Below the pieces are notes generated by a model that had not been told where the DNA came from, searched no databases, and saw nothing but the letters and a program-made list of their open reading frames with translations. This document shows positions 7,162-14,170 of a DNA stretch of 14,651 bases, in pieces (positions within the stretch are counted from its first letter, which is position 1; every line of letters starts with the position of its first letter). Source of the stretch: Gallibacter sp963558965 (GTDB taxonomy: Bacteria > Bacillota > Clostridia > Peptostreptococcales > Anaerovoracaceae); contig CAUWIT010000026.1 in assembly GCA_963558965.1 (NCBI GenBank), positions 1 through 14,651 of the forward strand, read 5' to 3'. Both the position numbers and the translations under genes were made by a program.

Positions 7162-10100
7162 TTATTCATCAATTCCATCTGCATCAACATAAGTAATTGT
7201 GTCTTCATCTTCAACACCTACTACTGTTTCCATTTCCATTAGATTTTCAACACCTGTGTTTTCGTCTGTCTTTGAAGAATCCTTGATTTCGATTTCTTCA
7301 GAGTCGCCAGTTAACACTTTTACATCTAGACCTAATGACTGCATTTCCTTAATCAATACCTTAAATGATTCTGGAATACCTGGTTCAGGGATGTTTTCGC
7401 CCTTAACGATTGCTTCGTATGTTTCCACACGACCAACAATATCATCAGACTTAACAGTTAGGATTTCCTGAAGTGTATAAGCAGCACCATATGCTTCAAG
7501 AGCCCATACTTCCATTTCCCCAAATCTCTGTCCACCGAACTGAGCTTTACCACCTAGTGGCTGCTGAGTTACAAGTGAGTAAGGTCCAATTGATCTTGCA
7601 TGGATTTTGTCATCAACAAGGTGATGCAACTTAAGCATATACATGTAACCAACTGTTACTGGGTTATCGAAAAATTCACCTGTACGTCCATCTCTTAGAT
7701 GTAGTTTACCAGTTTCGCTGTATCCGCATTCCTTAAGAAGTTCGATAATATCGCTTTCCTTTGCACCATCGAATACTGGAGTTGCAATATGCCAGCCTTT
7801 TGCCTTAGCAGCTAAACCTAGATGCACTTCAAGTACCTGTCCAACATTCATACGAGAAGGTACGCCAAGTGGGTTAAGCATTACCTGCAATGGCTGACCA
7901 TTATCCATGAATGGCATATCTTCTTCAGGTAAGATTCTTGAAATTACACCCTTGTTACCGTGTCTTCCGGCCATTTTGTCACCAACTGAGATTTTTCTCT
8001 TAGTAGCAACATAACATCTAACAACTTTATTAACTCCAGGTGGAAGTTCGTCGTTTTCTTCTCTGCTAAATTCTTTTACATCTACTACGATACCAGCTTC
8101 GCCATGTGGCATTTTTAGAGATGTATCTCTTACTTCCTTAGCTTTTTCACCAAAGATAGCTCTTAGTAGCTTTTCTTCAGCTGTAAGTTCTGTTTCTCCC
8201 TTTGGAGTAGTTTTACCAACTAGAATATCGCTTGAAGAAACTTCAGCCCCAACTCTGATAATACCGTTTTCGTCTAAGTTTCTCAAAGCATCTTCACTTA
8301 CACCAGGAATATCTCTTGTGATATCTTCTGGTCCTAGTTTAGTATCTCTAGCTTCTGATTCGTATTCTTCAATATGTAATGATGTTAGTACATCATCCAT
8401 AATTAGTCTTTCGTTTAGGATAATAGCATCCTCGTAGTTGTAACCTTCCCATGTCATAAATCCGATTAGAAGGTTTTTACCTAGAGCTACTTCTCCGTTT
8501 TGTGTAGATGGACCATCTGCAATTACTTCATCAGCAGTAACATGTTCACCATTAAATACTATAGGTCTCTGGTGGATACAAGTTCCCTGGTTAGAACGCT
8601 TAAACTTAAGTAGTTTGTAATGGTCTTTTTCGCCGTTATCATCTCTTCTGATAACGATTTTGTCTGCATCTACGTATTCAACAACTCCATCATGTTCAGC
8701 AAGTACAACAACGCCTGAGTCTTTAGCAGCACGATGTTCCATTCCTGTACCAACAATTGGAGCTTCAGCAACTAATAAAGGTACTGCCTGTCTCTGCATG
8801 TTCGCACCCATTAACGCACGGTTGGCGTCGTCGTTTTCTAGGAATGGTATCATGGCTGTCGCAACAGATACTACCTGTTTTGGAGATACGTCCATGTAGT
8901 CAATCTTGTCTCTGTTTACAAGGTCGATTTCGCCCTGCAATCCTCTAGATGCAACTTTTTGGTTAACAAATCTACCATTTTCATCAAGAGGTTCGTTGGC
9001 CTGAGCAACGATCATTCTTTCTTCGTCGTCAGCAGATAGGTATCTAATTTCTTCTGTAGCTACGCCGTCTTTAACAACTCTGTATGGAGTTTCGATAAAA
9101 CCGTATTCATTGATAATACCATAAGTTGACAATGAACCGATTAGACCGATGTTTGGACCTTCAGGAGTTTCGATAGGACACATACGTCCATAATGTGAGT
9201 AGTGTACGTCTCTAACTTCGAATCCAGCTCTTTCTCTTGATAGACCGCCAGGTCCAAGTGCAGATAGTCTTCTCTTGTGAGTTAGTTCTGCAAGTGGGTT
9301 ATTCTGGTCCATGAACTGAGACAACTGAGAACTTCCGAAGAATTCCTTAATTGCAGCAGTTACAGGTCTAATGTTAATTAGAGCTTGCGGAGTTGTAACT
9401 TCTATATCCTGAATAGTCATTCTTTCTTTTACTACTCTTTCCATCCTTGCAAGACCGATACGGAACTGGTTCTGTAAAAGTTCACCAACAGTTCTTAGTC
9501 TTCTGTTTCCAAGGTGGTCGATATCATCAATTCTACCTATACCATATGGTAGGTTTAATAGGTAGCTCACTGATGCAATAATATCATCTATAATAATGTG
9601 CTTTGGTGACAAGTCATTTTTTCTTGCGATAAAAGCAGCTTTAATTCCTTCTTCTTCCTGATTTTCGCTTAAAATCTGCATCAATACAGGATAGTATACC
9701 TTTTCAGGTACTTTTAATTCTGATAAATCAAAACTTACGTATTCTCTTGGATCTACGAAATTGTTACCAATAATCTTAGTTTTGTTTTCTCTTTCTTCGT
9801 CACAGTAAACCCATACAGATTTTATACCTCTGTTTTCAATCTGGTTAGCCTGTTCCAAAGTAATTAGATCTCCTTCAGAATGCAAGATTTCACCTGTATT
9901 TGGATCTACAATATCCTCAGCTATAACTGCATTTTCTAGTCTGTTTGCAATACCTAGCTTTTTGTTGTACTTGTATCTACCAACCTTAGAAATATCGTAT
10001 CTCTTTGGATCGAAGAATAGTGAATTAATTAAAGAATTAGCACTTTCTTCTGTAGGTGGTTCGCCTGGTCTTAATTTTTTATAAATTTCTTTTAGACCAT

Positions 10101-10839
10101 CTACATTTGTTTCTGTAGTATCCTTTTCAAGTGTTCTTAATAATCTTTCGTCATTACCGAAAACTTTAATAATATCAGCATCTGATTCCAATCTTAGATC
10201 TTCGTTACATCCAAATCTTTCCTGTTCATTTGGGATAAATTTATCCATAGCTCTCAATAGAACAGTGATAGGCTGTTTTCTAGTTCTGTCTACTCTAACA
10301 GATAGGATTTCGTTAGCGTCTGTTTCATACTCTAACCAAGCCCCTCTGTTTGGAATTACAGTTGTTGAAAATAGTTCTCTACCTGATTTATCAATTTCTT
10401 TATTGTAATATGGTCCCGGTGAACGAACAAGCTGTGTTACGATAACACGTTCAGCTCCGTTGTATACAAAAGTTCCCTGTTTTGTCATTAGAGGGAAATC
10501 TCCCATAAATACTTCTTGCTCTTTTACTTCTCCGGTTTCATTTGTTATCAGTCTTACTTTTACTTTAAGAGGAGCTGCATAAGTTGCATCTCTTTCTTTA
10601 CAAGTTTCCTGATCATATTTTGGAGGTTCACTTAGGGAATAGTCTACAAATTCCAATACTAAGTTACCTGCGTAATCTTGTATAGGTGAAATATCTTCAA
10701 AGACTTCTTTTAAGCCTTCTTTTATAAACCATTCATAAGATTTTGTTTGAATCTGAATTAGATTAGGCATTTCAGCTACTTCACTAATTTTAGAGAATGT
10801 CTGTCTTTCTTTTCTACCTAATTTAATTGGTTTTGGCAT
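7162..10839 (-). CDS. rpoB: DNA-directed RNA polymerase subunit beta
   Basis: Beta forms the other pincer of RNA polymerase and much of the active-site channel. The 1225-residue product contains the rifampicin region SQLSQFMDQNNPLAEL then THKRRLSALGPGG. The three main resistance positions carry the sensitive residues D511, H521 and S526 (E. coli D516, H526, S531). GDKMAGRHGNKG (953-964) near the active site and GGQRFGEMEVWALEAYGA near the C-terminus are intact, and the tail is acidic. The start is the ATG at 10837-10839 (MPKPIKLGRK), because AAGGAG lies 8 nt upstream; the in-frame GTG and ATG just before it are too close. The gene has its own promoter and follows a strong terminator after rplL. 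rpoC begins 19 nt downstream. Confidence 0.98.
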   Translation of the reverse strand: MPKPIKLGRKERQTFSKISEVAEMPNLIQIQTKSYEWFIKEGLKEVFEDISPIQDYAGNLVLEFVDYSLSEPPKYDQETCKERDATYAAPLKVKVRLITNETGEVKEQEVFMGDFPLMTKQGTFVYNGAERVIVTQLVRSPGPYYNKEIDKSGRELFSTTVIPNRGAWLEYETDANEILSVRVDRTRKQPITVLLRAMDKFIPNEQERFGCNEDLRLESDADIIKVFGNDERLLRTLEKDTTETNVDGLKEIYKKLRPGEPPTEESANSLINSLFFDPKRYDISKVGRYKYNKKLGIANRLENAVIAEDIVDPNTGEILHSEGDLITLEQANQIENRGIKSVWVYCDEERENKTKIIGNNFVDPREYVSFDLSELKVPEKVYYPVLMQILSENQEEEGIKAAFIARKNDLSPKHIIIDDIIASVSYLLNLPYGIGRIDDIDHLGNRRLRTVGELLQNQFRIGLARMERVVKERMTIQDIEVTTPQALINIRPVTAAIKEFFGSSQLSQFMDQNNPLAELTHKRRLSALGPGGLSRERAGFEVRDVHYSHYGRMCPIETPEGPNIGLIGSLSTYGIINEYGFIETPYRVVKDGVATEEIRYLSADDEERMIVAQANEPLDENGRFVNQKVASRGLQGEIDLVNRDKIDYMDVSPKQVVSVATAMIPFLENDDANRALMGANMQRQAVPLLVAEAPIVGTGMEHRAAKDSGVVVLAEHDGVVEYVDADKIVIRRDDNGEKDHYKLLKFKRSNQGTCIHQRPIVFNGEHVTADEVIADGPSTQNGEVALGKNLLIGFMTWEGYNYEDAIILNERLIMDDVLTSLHIEEYESEARDTKLGPEDITRDIPGVSEDALRNLDENGIIRVGAEVSSSDILVGKTTPKGETELTAEEKLLRAIFGEKAKEVRDTSLKMPHGEAGIVVDVKEFSREENDELPPGVNKVVRCYVATKRKISVGDKMAGRHGNKGVISRILPEEDMPFMDNGQPLQVMLNPLGVPSRMNVGQVLEVHLGLAAKAKGWHIATPVFDGAKESDIIELLKECGYSETGKLHLRDGRTGEFFDNPVTVGYMYMLKLHHLVDDKIHARSIGPYSLVTQQPLGGKAQFGGQRFGEMEVWALEAYGAAYTLQEILTVKSDDIVGRVETYEAIVKGENIPEPGIPESFKVLIKEMQSLGLDVKVLTGDSEEIEIKDSSKTDENTGVENLMEMETVVGVEDEDTITYVDADGIDE

Positions 10840-10888
10840 AATCATCACTCCTTATATACTATAAACATCATACTATGTGCAGTCTAAT

Positions 10889-10917
10889 ATGATATCACAA
10901 TACTTTCAATTAGTCAA
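10889..10917 (-). promoter_or_regulatory. rpoBC promoter
   Basis: The minus strand has TTGACT (10912-10917), a 17-nt spacer and TATCAT (10889-10894), five of six matches in each box. The predicted start is near 10882, about 43 nt before the rpoB ATG. It lies 19 nt downstream of the rplL terminator's T-run, so rpoBC can be transcribed separately from the stalk genes. The -35 region shares a 12-mer with the rpmG upstream region. Confidence 0.78.
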
Positions 10918-10936
10918 TACCAACTGTTAAATTTCT

Positions 10937-10969
10937 AAAAAAAATACTGCCCCGCACATGCGAGGCAGT
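10937..10969 (-). terminator. Intrinsic terminator between rplL and rpoB
   Basis: The minus strand reads ACTGCCTCGC, loop ATGT, GCGGGGCAGT, then A and eight T. The 10-bp stem has one G-T pair and is G+C-rich. It begins 23 nt after the rplL stop codon. E. coli has a partial terminator at the same place that lowers RNA polymerase subunit output relative to L7/L12; this one looks strong. Confidence 0.9.
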
Positions 10970-10992
10970 TAACTGTCAACTTAAGCTATTGC

Positions 10993-11355
10993 TTATTTGA
11001 ATTCTACAGTTGCGCCAACTTCTTCTAGCTGAGCTTTGATTGCATCTGCTTCAGCCTTGTCAACTGCTTCTTTTAGAGTTGAAGGAGCTCCGTCTACAAG
11101 TTCCTTAGCTTCTTTTAGACCTAGGCCAGAGATTTCTCTAACAACTTTGATAACCTTAATCTTTTCTCCGCCAACTTCTTTTAGAATTACGTCGAATTCT
11201 GTCTGTTCAGCTGCGCCACCTTCTGCTGCGCCACCAACAACTGCTACTGGAGCTGCTGCTGATACACCAAATTCTTCTTCACATGCTTCTACTAATTCGT
11301 TTAGTTCTAGAACTGTCATATTTTTTATTGCTTCAATGATCTGATCTTTATTCAT
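10993..11355 (-). CDS. rplL: 50S ribosomal protein L7/L12
   Basis: L7/L12 is the multicopy stalk protein that recruits and stimulates the translational GTPases (EF-Tu, EF-G, IF2, RF3). The 120-residue product has family-typical length and layout: an N-terminal dimerisation domain that binds L10 (about residues 1-33), an Ala/Gly-rich hinge (PVAVVGGAAEGGAA) and a C-terminal domain with GGEKIKVIKVVREISGLGL and KEAKELVDGAP. The ATG at 11353-11355 follows AAAGGAG. It lies 48 nt after rplJ, so expression is tied to the L10 leader upstream, and a strong terminator follows. The absence of a separate high-level promoter suggests that its extra protein copies come from efficient translation; that is inference. 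Confidence 0.98.
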   Translation of the reverse strand: MNKDQIIEAIKNMTVLELNELVEACEEEFGVSAAAPVAVVGGAAEGGAAEQTEFDVILKEVGGEKIKVIKVVREISGLGLKEAKELVDGAPSTLKEAVDKAEADAIKAQLEEVGATVEFK

Positions 11356-11403
11356 TTTAATTTTCTCCTTTTTTAAATTTTAATAATTTGTTAACAACTG
11401 ATT

Positions 11404-11916
11404 TTATGCGTCAGCTTCTTCAGCCTTAGCGTCTCTAATTGCAGCAAATGTTCTAACTGCCTTAGATACAGGTGACTGGATGCTACCCATGAACTTAGCG
11501 ATAAGTTCTTCTCTACCTGGGATGTTAGCTAGAGCCTTAACTCCTTCTGCATCGTAGTATTCACCTTCTACTACTGCTGCCTTAAATGCCATTTTATCAA
11601 ATTCTTTGATTGATTTATTTAATACTCTTGCAGGAGCAGTAACGTCATCATATGAGAATGCAAATGCACTTGGTCCTTCTAGTACTTCGCCTAGCTGTTC
11701 GAACTCAGTTCCTTCGATAGCTCTCTTCATAAGAGTGTTTTTGTAAACTGTGTAATCTACATCAGCTTCACGAAGGCTTTTTCTCATAGCGTCTGCCTGT
11801 TCTACAGTAATTCCCATGTAATCGATAACTACAGCTGATTTAGCTCTTGATAGTTTTTCTTTGATTTCATCGATAATTACCTGTTTAGCCTGCTGTGCTT
11901 TTTTGATTTCGCTCAT
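11404..11916 (-). CDS. rplJ: 50S ribosomal protein L10
   Basis: L10 anchors the L7/L12 dimers to 23S rRNA at the stalk base and, complexed with L7/L12, represses its own operon. The product is 170 residues, starting MSEIKKAQQAKQVIIDEIKE, with DYMGITVEQADAMRKSLRE (residues 32-50) and VYKNTLMKRAI in the RNA-binding domain, then the C-terminal helix that binds L7/L12. The reading frame stays open upstream to 12027, which would add 37 residues, but those codons lie inside the structured leader. The ATG at 11914-11916 matches the family start and has AAAGGAG 12 nt upstream. It sits 193 nt after rplA; that spacer holds the L10 leader and attenuator. rplL follows. Confidence 0.97.
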   Translation of the reverse strand: MSEIKKAQQAKQVIIDEIKEKLSRAKSAVVIDYMGITVEQADAMRKSLREADVDYTVYKNTLMKRAIEGTEFEQLGEVLEGPSAFAFSYDDVTAPARVLNKSIKEFDKMAFKAAVVEGEYYDAEGVKALANIPGREELIAKFMGSIQSPVSKAVRTFAAIRDAKAEEADA

Positions 11917-11937
11917 CTTAAAAATGTTCTCCTTTCC

Positions 11938-11955
11938 GGCTGGATTGCTCCAACC
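11938..11955 (-). promoter_or_regulatory. Hairpin just before the rplJ ribosome binding site
   Basis: GGTTGG (11950-11955) and CCAGCC (11938-11943) form a 6-bp stem with one G-T pair around a 6-nt loop on the minus strand. It ends 2 nt before the AAAGGAG of rplJ. It could affect ribosome access or merely space the site from the structures upstream. Confidence 0.4.
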
Positions 11956-11981
11956 TTTTTTTATGGTACTCCATAAAAAAA
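11956..11981 (-). promoter_or_regulatory. Perfect 11-bp hairpin overlapping the attenuator T-run
   Basis: On the minus strand TTTTTTTATGG, loop AGTA and CCATAAAAAAA pair perfectly over 11 bp. The 5' arm is the T-run of the rplJ attenuator itself, so in a read-through transcript the terminator's U-tract would be paired with downstream A residues. The structure is plain in the sequence; any role is inferred. Confidence 0.55.
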
Positions 11982-12024
11982 ATCTCGCCAAGTCACATAA
12001 TATTTTGTGCTTACCGTGCGAGAT
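11975..12024 (-). terminator. rplJ leader attenuator terminator
   Basis: On the minus strand ATCTCGC (12018-12024) pairs with GCGAGAT (11982-11988), which is followed directly by a T-run (11975-11981). Inside, AAG-CACA pairs with TGTG-A-CTT around an A/T loop. This is an intrinsic terminator inside the rplJ leader, 59 nt before the gene. Its 5' arm can pair instead with CGAGGT at 12041-12046, so it looks conditional. Confidence 0.82.
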
Positions 12025-12082
12025 CAATATTTTATATTGTACCTCGGCGGGAAATTAAGCTTGCGCACCCGCTGTCTACGGT
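12013..12082 (-). promoter_or_regulatory. L10 leader (autoregulatory RNA of rplJ-rplL)
   Basis: The minus strand carries the conserved L10-leader blocks CCGTAGACAGCGGGTGC and, after a short loop, CTTAATTTCCCGCCGAGG, familiar from Bacillus and other Firmicutes. A closing stem (ACCGT, 12078-12082, with ACGGT, 12013-12017) and an inner stem (GCGGG, 12068-12072, with CCCGC, 12047-12051) frame the expected L10 binding region. An alternative hairpin, CGAGGT (12041-12046) with ATCTCG (12019-12024) extended by CAATAT/ATATTG, would sequester the 5' arm of the terminator and act as antiterminator. Known logic in Bacillus: the L10-L7/L12 complex binds the leader and favours termination when stalk protein is in excess. 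Confidence 0.88.
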
Positions 12083-12109
12083 TTGTTTTCGTAATTTAGT
12101 TTTTATGCA

Positions 12110-12805
12110 TTAAACAAGTTTTGCTGGGTTAACTTTAACTCCAGGACCCATTGTTGATGCAACGCTTACAGATCTTAGATACTGACCTTTAGCTGCTGCT
12201 GGCTTAGCCTTAACAATAGCGTCTAATAATGCATTGAAGTTGTCGTTTAACTTTTCAGCTCCAAATGAAACTTTACCAATTGCAACGTGGATAATGTTAG
12301 CTTTGTCTAGTCTGTATTCAACTTTACCAGCTTTGATTTCAGCTAATGCTTTTTCTAGATCCATTGTTACTGTACCTGACTTAGGGTTTGGCATAAGTCC
12401 TTTAGGTCCTAAGATTTTACCTAGTCTACCAACAACACCCATCATATCTGGAGTTGCTACGATAACATCAAAGTCAAACCAGTTTTCGCTCTGGATTTTC
12501 TGAGCTAGCTCTTCAGCTCCAACGTAATCAGCTCCTGCTGCTTCTGCTTCAGCGGCCTTAGGTCCCTTAGCAAATACAAGAACTTTCTTTGTTTTACCTG
12601 TTCCGTGTGGTAGTACGATAGCACCTCTAACCTGCTGGTCAGCATGTCTTCCGTCTACACCAAGTTTAATATGAACTTCTACTGATTCATCAAATTTTGC
12701 TTTTGCATTATCTACTACTAGAGATAATGCTTTGTCAGCGTCATATAGAACGCCTTTTTCAATGTTTGCAGCTGCTGCTACATAATTTTTACCTCTTTTA
12801 GGCAT
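12110..12805 (-). CDS. rplA: 50S ribosomal protein L1
   Basis: L1 forms the mobile L1 stalk of the 50S subunit at the E site and helps release deacylated tRNA. It is also a known translational repressor of its own mRNA. The 231-residue product has normal length, with DQQVRGAIVLPHGTGKTKKV (residues 56-75) and the signature GKILGPKGLMPNPKSGTV (129-146). The ATG at 12803-12805 has AAGGAGG 8 nt upstream. It follows rplK by 46 nt, and that gap contains a likely L1 operator. Downstream the long L10 leader links it to rplJ with no unconditional terminator, so the stalk genes are probably reached by read-through. Confidence 0.98.
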   Translation of the reverse strand: MPKRGKNYVAAAANIEKGVLYDADKALSLVVDNAKAKFDESVEVHIKLGVDGRHADQQVRGAIVLPHGTGKTKKVLVFAKGPKAAEAEAAGADYVGAEELAQKIQSENWFDFDVIVATPDMMGVVGRLGKILGPKGLMPNPKSGTVTMDLEKALAEIKAGKVEYRLDKANIIHVAIGKVSFGAEKLNDNFNALLDAIVKAKPAAAKGQYLRSVSVASTMGPGVKVNPAKLV

Positions 12806-12820
12806 AATTTTTACCTCCTT

Positions 12821-12850
12821 AGTGGTCTTAACGATTTAAATCTCCCACCG
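12821..12850 (-). promoter_or_regulatory. Probable L1 operator in the rplK-rplA spacer
   Basis: The minus strand reads GGTGGGAG (12842-12849), a short A/T-rich turn, then GTTAAGACCAC ending at 12822, directly before the AAGGAGG of rplA. GTGG pairs with CCAC, leaving an asymmetric internal loop and a weak upper stem. This resembles, from memory, the L1 site of 23S rRNA, where GGUGGGAG faces CUUGAAAUACCACC. Bound L1 should mask the rplA ribosome binding site. The pattern is seen; the role is inferred from known L1 autoregulation. Confidence 0.65.
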
Positions 12851-12851
12851 A

Positions 12852-13277
12852 TTAGTCTTCAACAACGATACCCATACTTCTTGCAGTACCACAGATCATT
12901 TCTGTTGCAGCTTCAATGCTACCTGCATTTAAGTCTGGCATTTTAGTTTCTGCAATTTCCTGAGCCTGAGCTCTAGTAATTGTAGCAACTTTAGTTTTGT
13001 TAGGTTCACCTGAACCTGATTTTAGGTTTGCAGCTTTCTTTAGTAATACTGCTGCTGGTGGAGTTTTACATACAAATGTAAATGATCTGTCAGCGTATAC
13101 AGTGATTACTACTGGGATAATCATTCCCTGCTGATCCTGAGTTCTAGCATTGAACTGTTTACAGAAGTCCATGATGTTAACACCCTTCTGACCTAATGCT
13201 GGACCAACTGGTGGTGCTGGAGTAGCTCCGCCTGCAGGAATCTGCAATTTAATATAGCCTTCAACTTTCTTTGCCAT
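12852..13277 (-). CDS. rplK: 50S ribosomal protein L11
   Basis: L11 binds the GTPase-associated region of 23S rRNA at the base of the stalk; in many bacteria it is needed for RelA activation and thiostrepton action. The 141-residue product has family length, with the N-terminal IPAGGATPAPPVGPALGQKG (prolines P23 and P26 of the thiostrepton-contacting domain present) and the rRNA-binding C-terminal half ending SMGIVVED. The ATG at 13275-13277 shares one base with the nusG stop codon (TAATG), and its AAAGGAG lies within the last nusG codons, which points to translational coupling. rplA follows 46 nt downstream. Confidence 0.98.
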   Translation of the reverse strand: MAKKVEGYIKLQIPAGGATPAPPVGPALGQKGVNIMDFCKQFNARTQDQQGMIIPVVITVYADRSFTFVCKTPPAAVLLKKAANLKSGSGEPNKTKVATITRAQAQEIAETKMPDLNAGSIEAATEMICGTARSMGIVVED

Positions 13278-13867
13278 TAGTCTTCTCCTTTCTCTTTAAT
13301 TTTATCAATTTTAGCAAACTCGATTTCCATTGGAGTCTCACGACCGAAAATAGACATCTTTGCTTTGACAATTTCTTTTTCCTCGTCGACTTCTTCAACT
13401 TCACCTAAAAATCCTTCAAATGGTCCGTTGATTACCTTGATGCTGTCTCCAACATGTAGGTTTAAGTCAACCTTAACTTGTTCAATACCCATACGCTTAA
13501 CTTCTTCGTCTGACAATGGGATTGGATCAGAACCATGTCCAACAAAACCTGTAACTCCCTGTGTATTTCTAACAAGGTACCAAGATTCGTTAGTAATTAT
13601 CATTTTAATAATTACATAGCCTGGGAACATTTTTCTAGTCTTAACAACCATCTTCCCATTTTTTGGTTCTGTCAACTCTTCAGTAGGAACTACGATTTCT
13701 TGAATCAAGTCTTCCATACCTCTGTTTTCAACAAGTTTTTCAATATTAATCTTAACTTTGTTTTCGTGACCTGAATAAGTATGTACTACATACCATTTTG
13801 GTGTTCCATCGCCACGTAAACCTTCTCCTTCAATAGGAGTTACATTTTTTCTTTCGTTTTCTGACAT
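13277..13867 (-). CDS. nusG: Transcription termination/antitermination factor NusG
   Basis: NusG binds RNA polymerase, changes pausing and termination, and can bridge polymerase to the ribosome. The 196-residue product has the NGN domain (about residues 24-125), with WYVVHTYSGHE, FPGYVIIKM and VRNTQGVTGFVG, and a C-terminal KOW domain (about 139-190) with GPFEGFLGEVEEVDEEKE. An N-terminal extension of about 22 residues, rich in Glu and Lys, precedes the NGN domain. The ATG at 13865-13867 has AGAGGAT upstream, overlapping the secE stop region. It lies 12 nt after secE and overlaps rplK by one base. The secE-nusG-rplK order and single full-length domain set make a specialised paralogue (LoaP, RfaH) unlikely. 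Confidence 0.98.
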   Translation of the reverse strand: MSENERKNVTPIEGEGLRGDGTPKWYVVHTYSGHENKVKINIEKLVENRGMEDLIQEIVVPTEELTEPKNGKMVVKTRKMFPGYVIIKMIITNESWYLVRNTQGVTGFVGHGSDPIPLSDEEVKRMGIEQVKVDLNLHVGDSIKVINGPFEGFLGEVEEVDEEKEIVKAKMSIFGRETPMEIEFAKIDKIKEKGED

Positions 13868-13879
13868 ATTATATCCTCT

Positions 13880-14143
13880 TTACATGTTTATGCCCAACAG
13901 TCCCTTAAGAGCTGCAAGGAATCCAGTATCGATAAGCCAGAATGCTGCAGCAAAGAAAATACATGTAACTAGTACTGTTGCTGTATAAGCACCTAACTCG
14001 CTTTTTGTAGGCCAAACTACTTTTTTCATTTCTAGTTTTACGCCTTTAATGTATTCTTTGAAGCTTGTTTTTTCTTTCTTTTTACGACCATTGGCCATCA
14101 TCTGCTGCTGTGCTTTTTTACGCACATCTGTCTGTTTCGCCAT
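13880..14143 (-). CDS. secE: Protein translocase subunit SecE
   Basis: SecE clamps SecY in the membrane-embedded SecYEG channel. The 87-residue product has a Lys/Gln-rich cytoplasmic N-terminus, the amphipathic conserved segment GVKLEMKKVVWPTKSEL (residues 34-50) and one membrane span at about residues 52-72 (ending FAAAFWLI). It is longer than the shortest Gram-positive SecE proteins (about 60 residues) because of the charged N-terminal extension, but still has one membrane span rather than the three of E. coli. The ATG at 14141-14143 has AGGTGA upstream. It follows rpmG by 27 nt and precedes nusG by 12 nt; no tRNA-Trp gene lies between rpmG and secE. Confidence 0.96.
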   Translation of the reverse strand: MAKQTDVRKKAQQQMMANGRKKKEKTSFKEYIKGVKLEMKKVVWPTKSELGAYTATVLVTCIFFAAAFWLIDTGFLAALKGLLGINM

Positions 14144-14170
14144 ATTAAGTCACCTACTTCTTAATTTAAA

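Noticed and set aside
11917..12027. A 37-residue N-terminal extension of L10 (open frame to 12027)
   Set aside because: The extra codons lie inside the L10 leader and attenuator, have no family match, and the ATG at 11914-11916 has a ribosome binding site and the conserved N-terminus.
12083..12118. Separate promoter for rplJ just after rplA
   Set aside because: TTGTTT is followed at 17 nt by TTACGA, a poor -10; no convincing alternative was found, though a weak promoter cannot be excluded.
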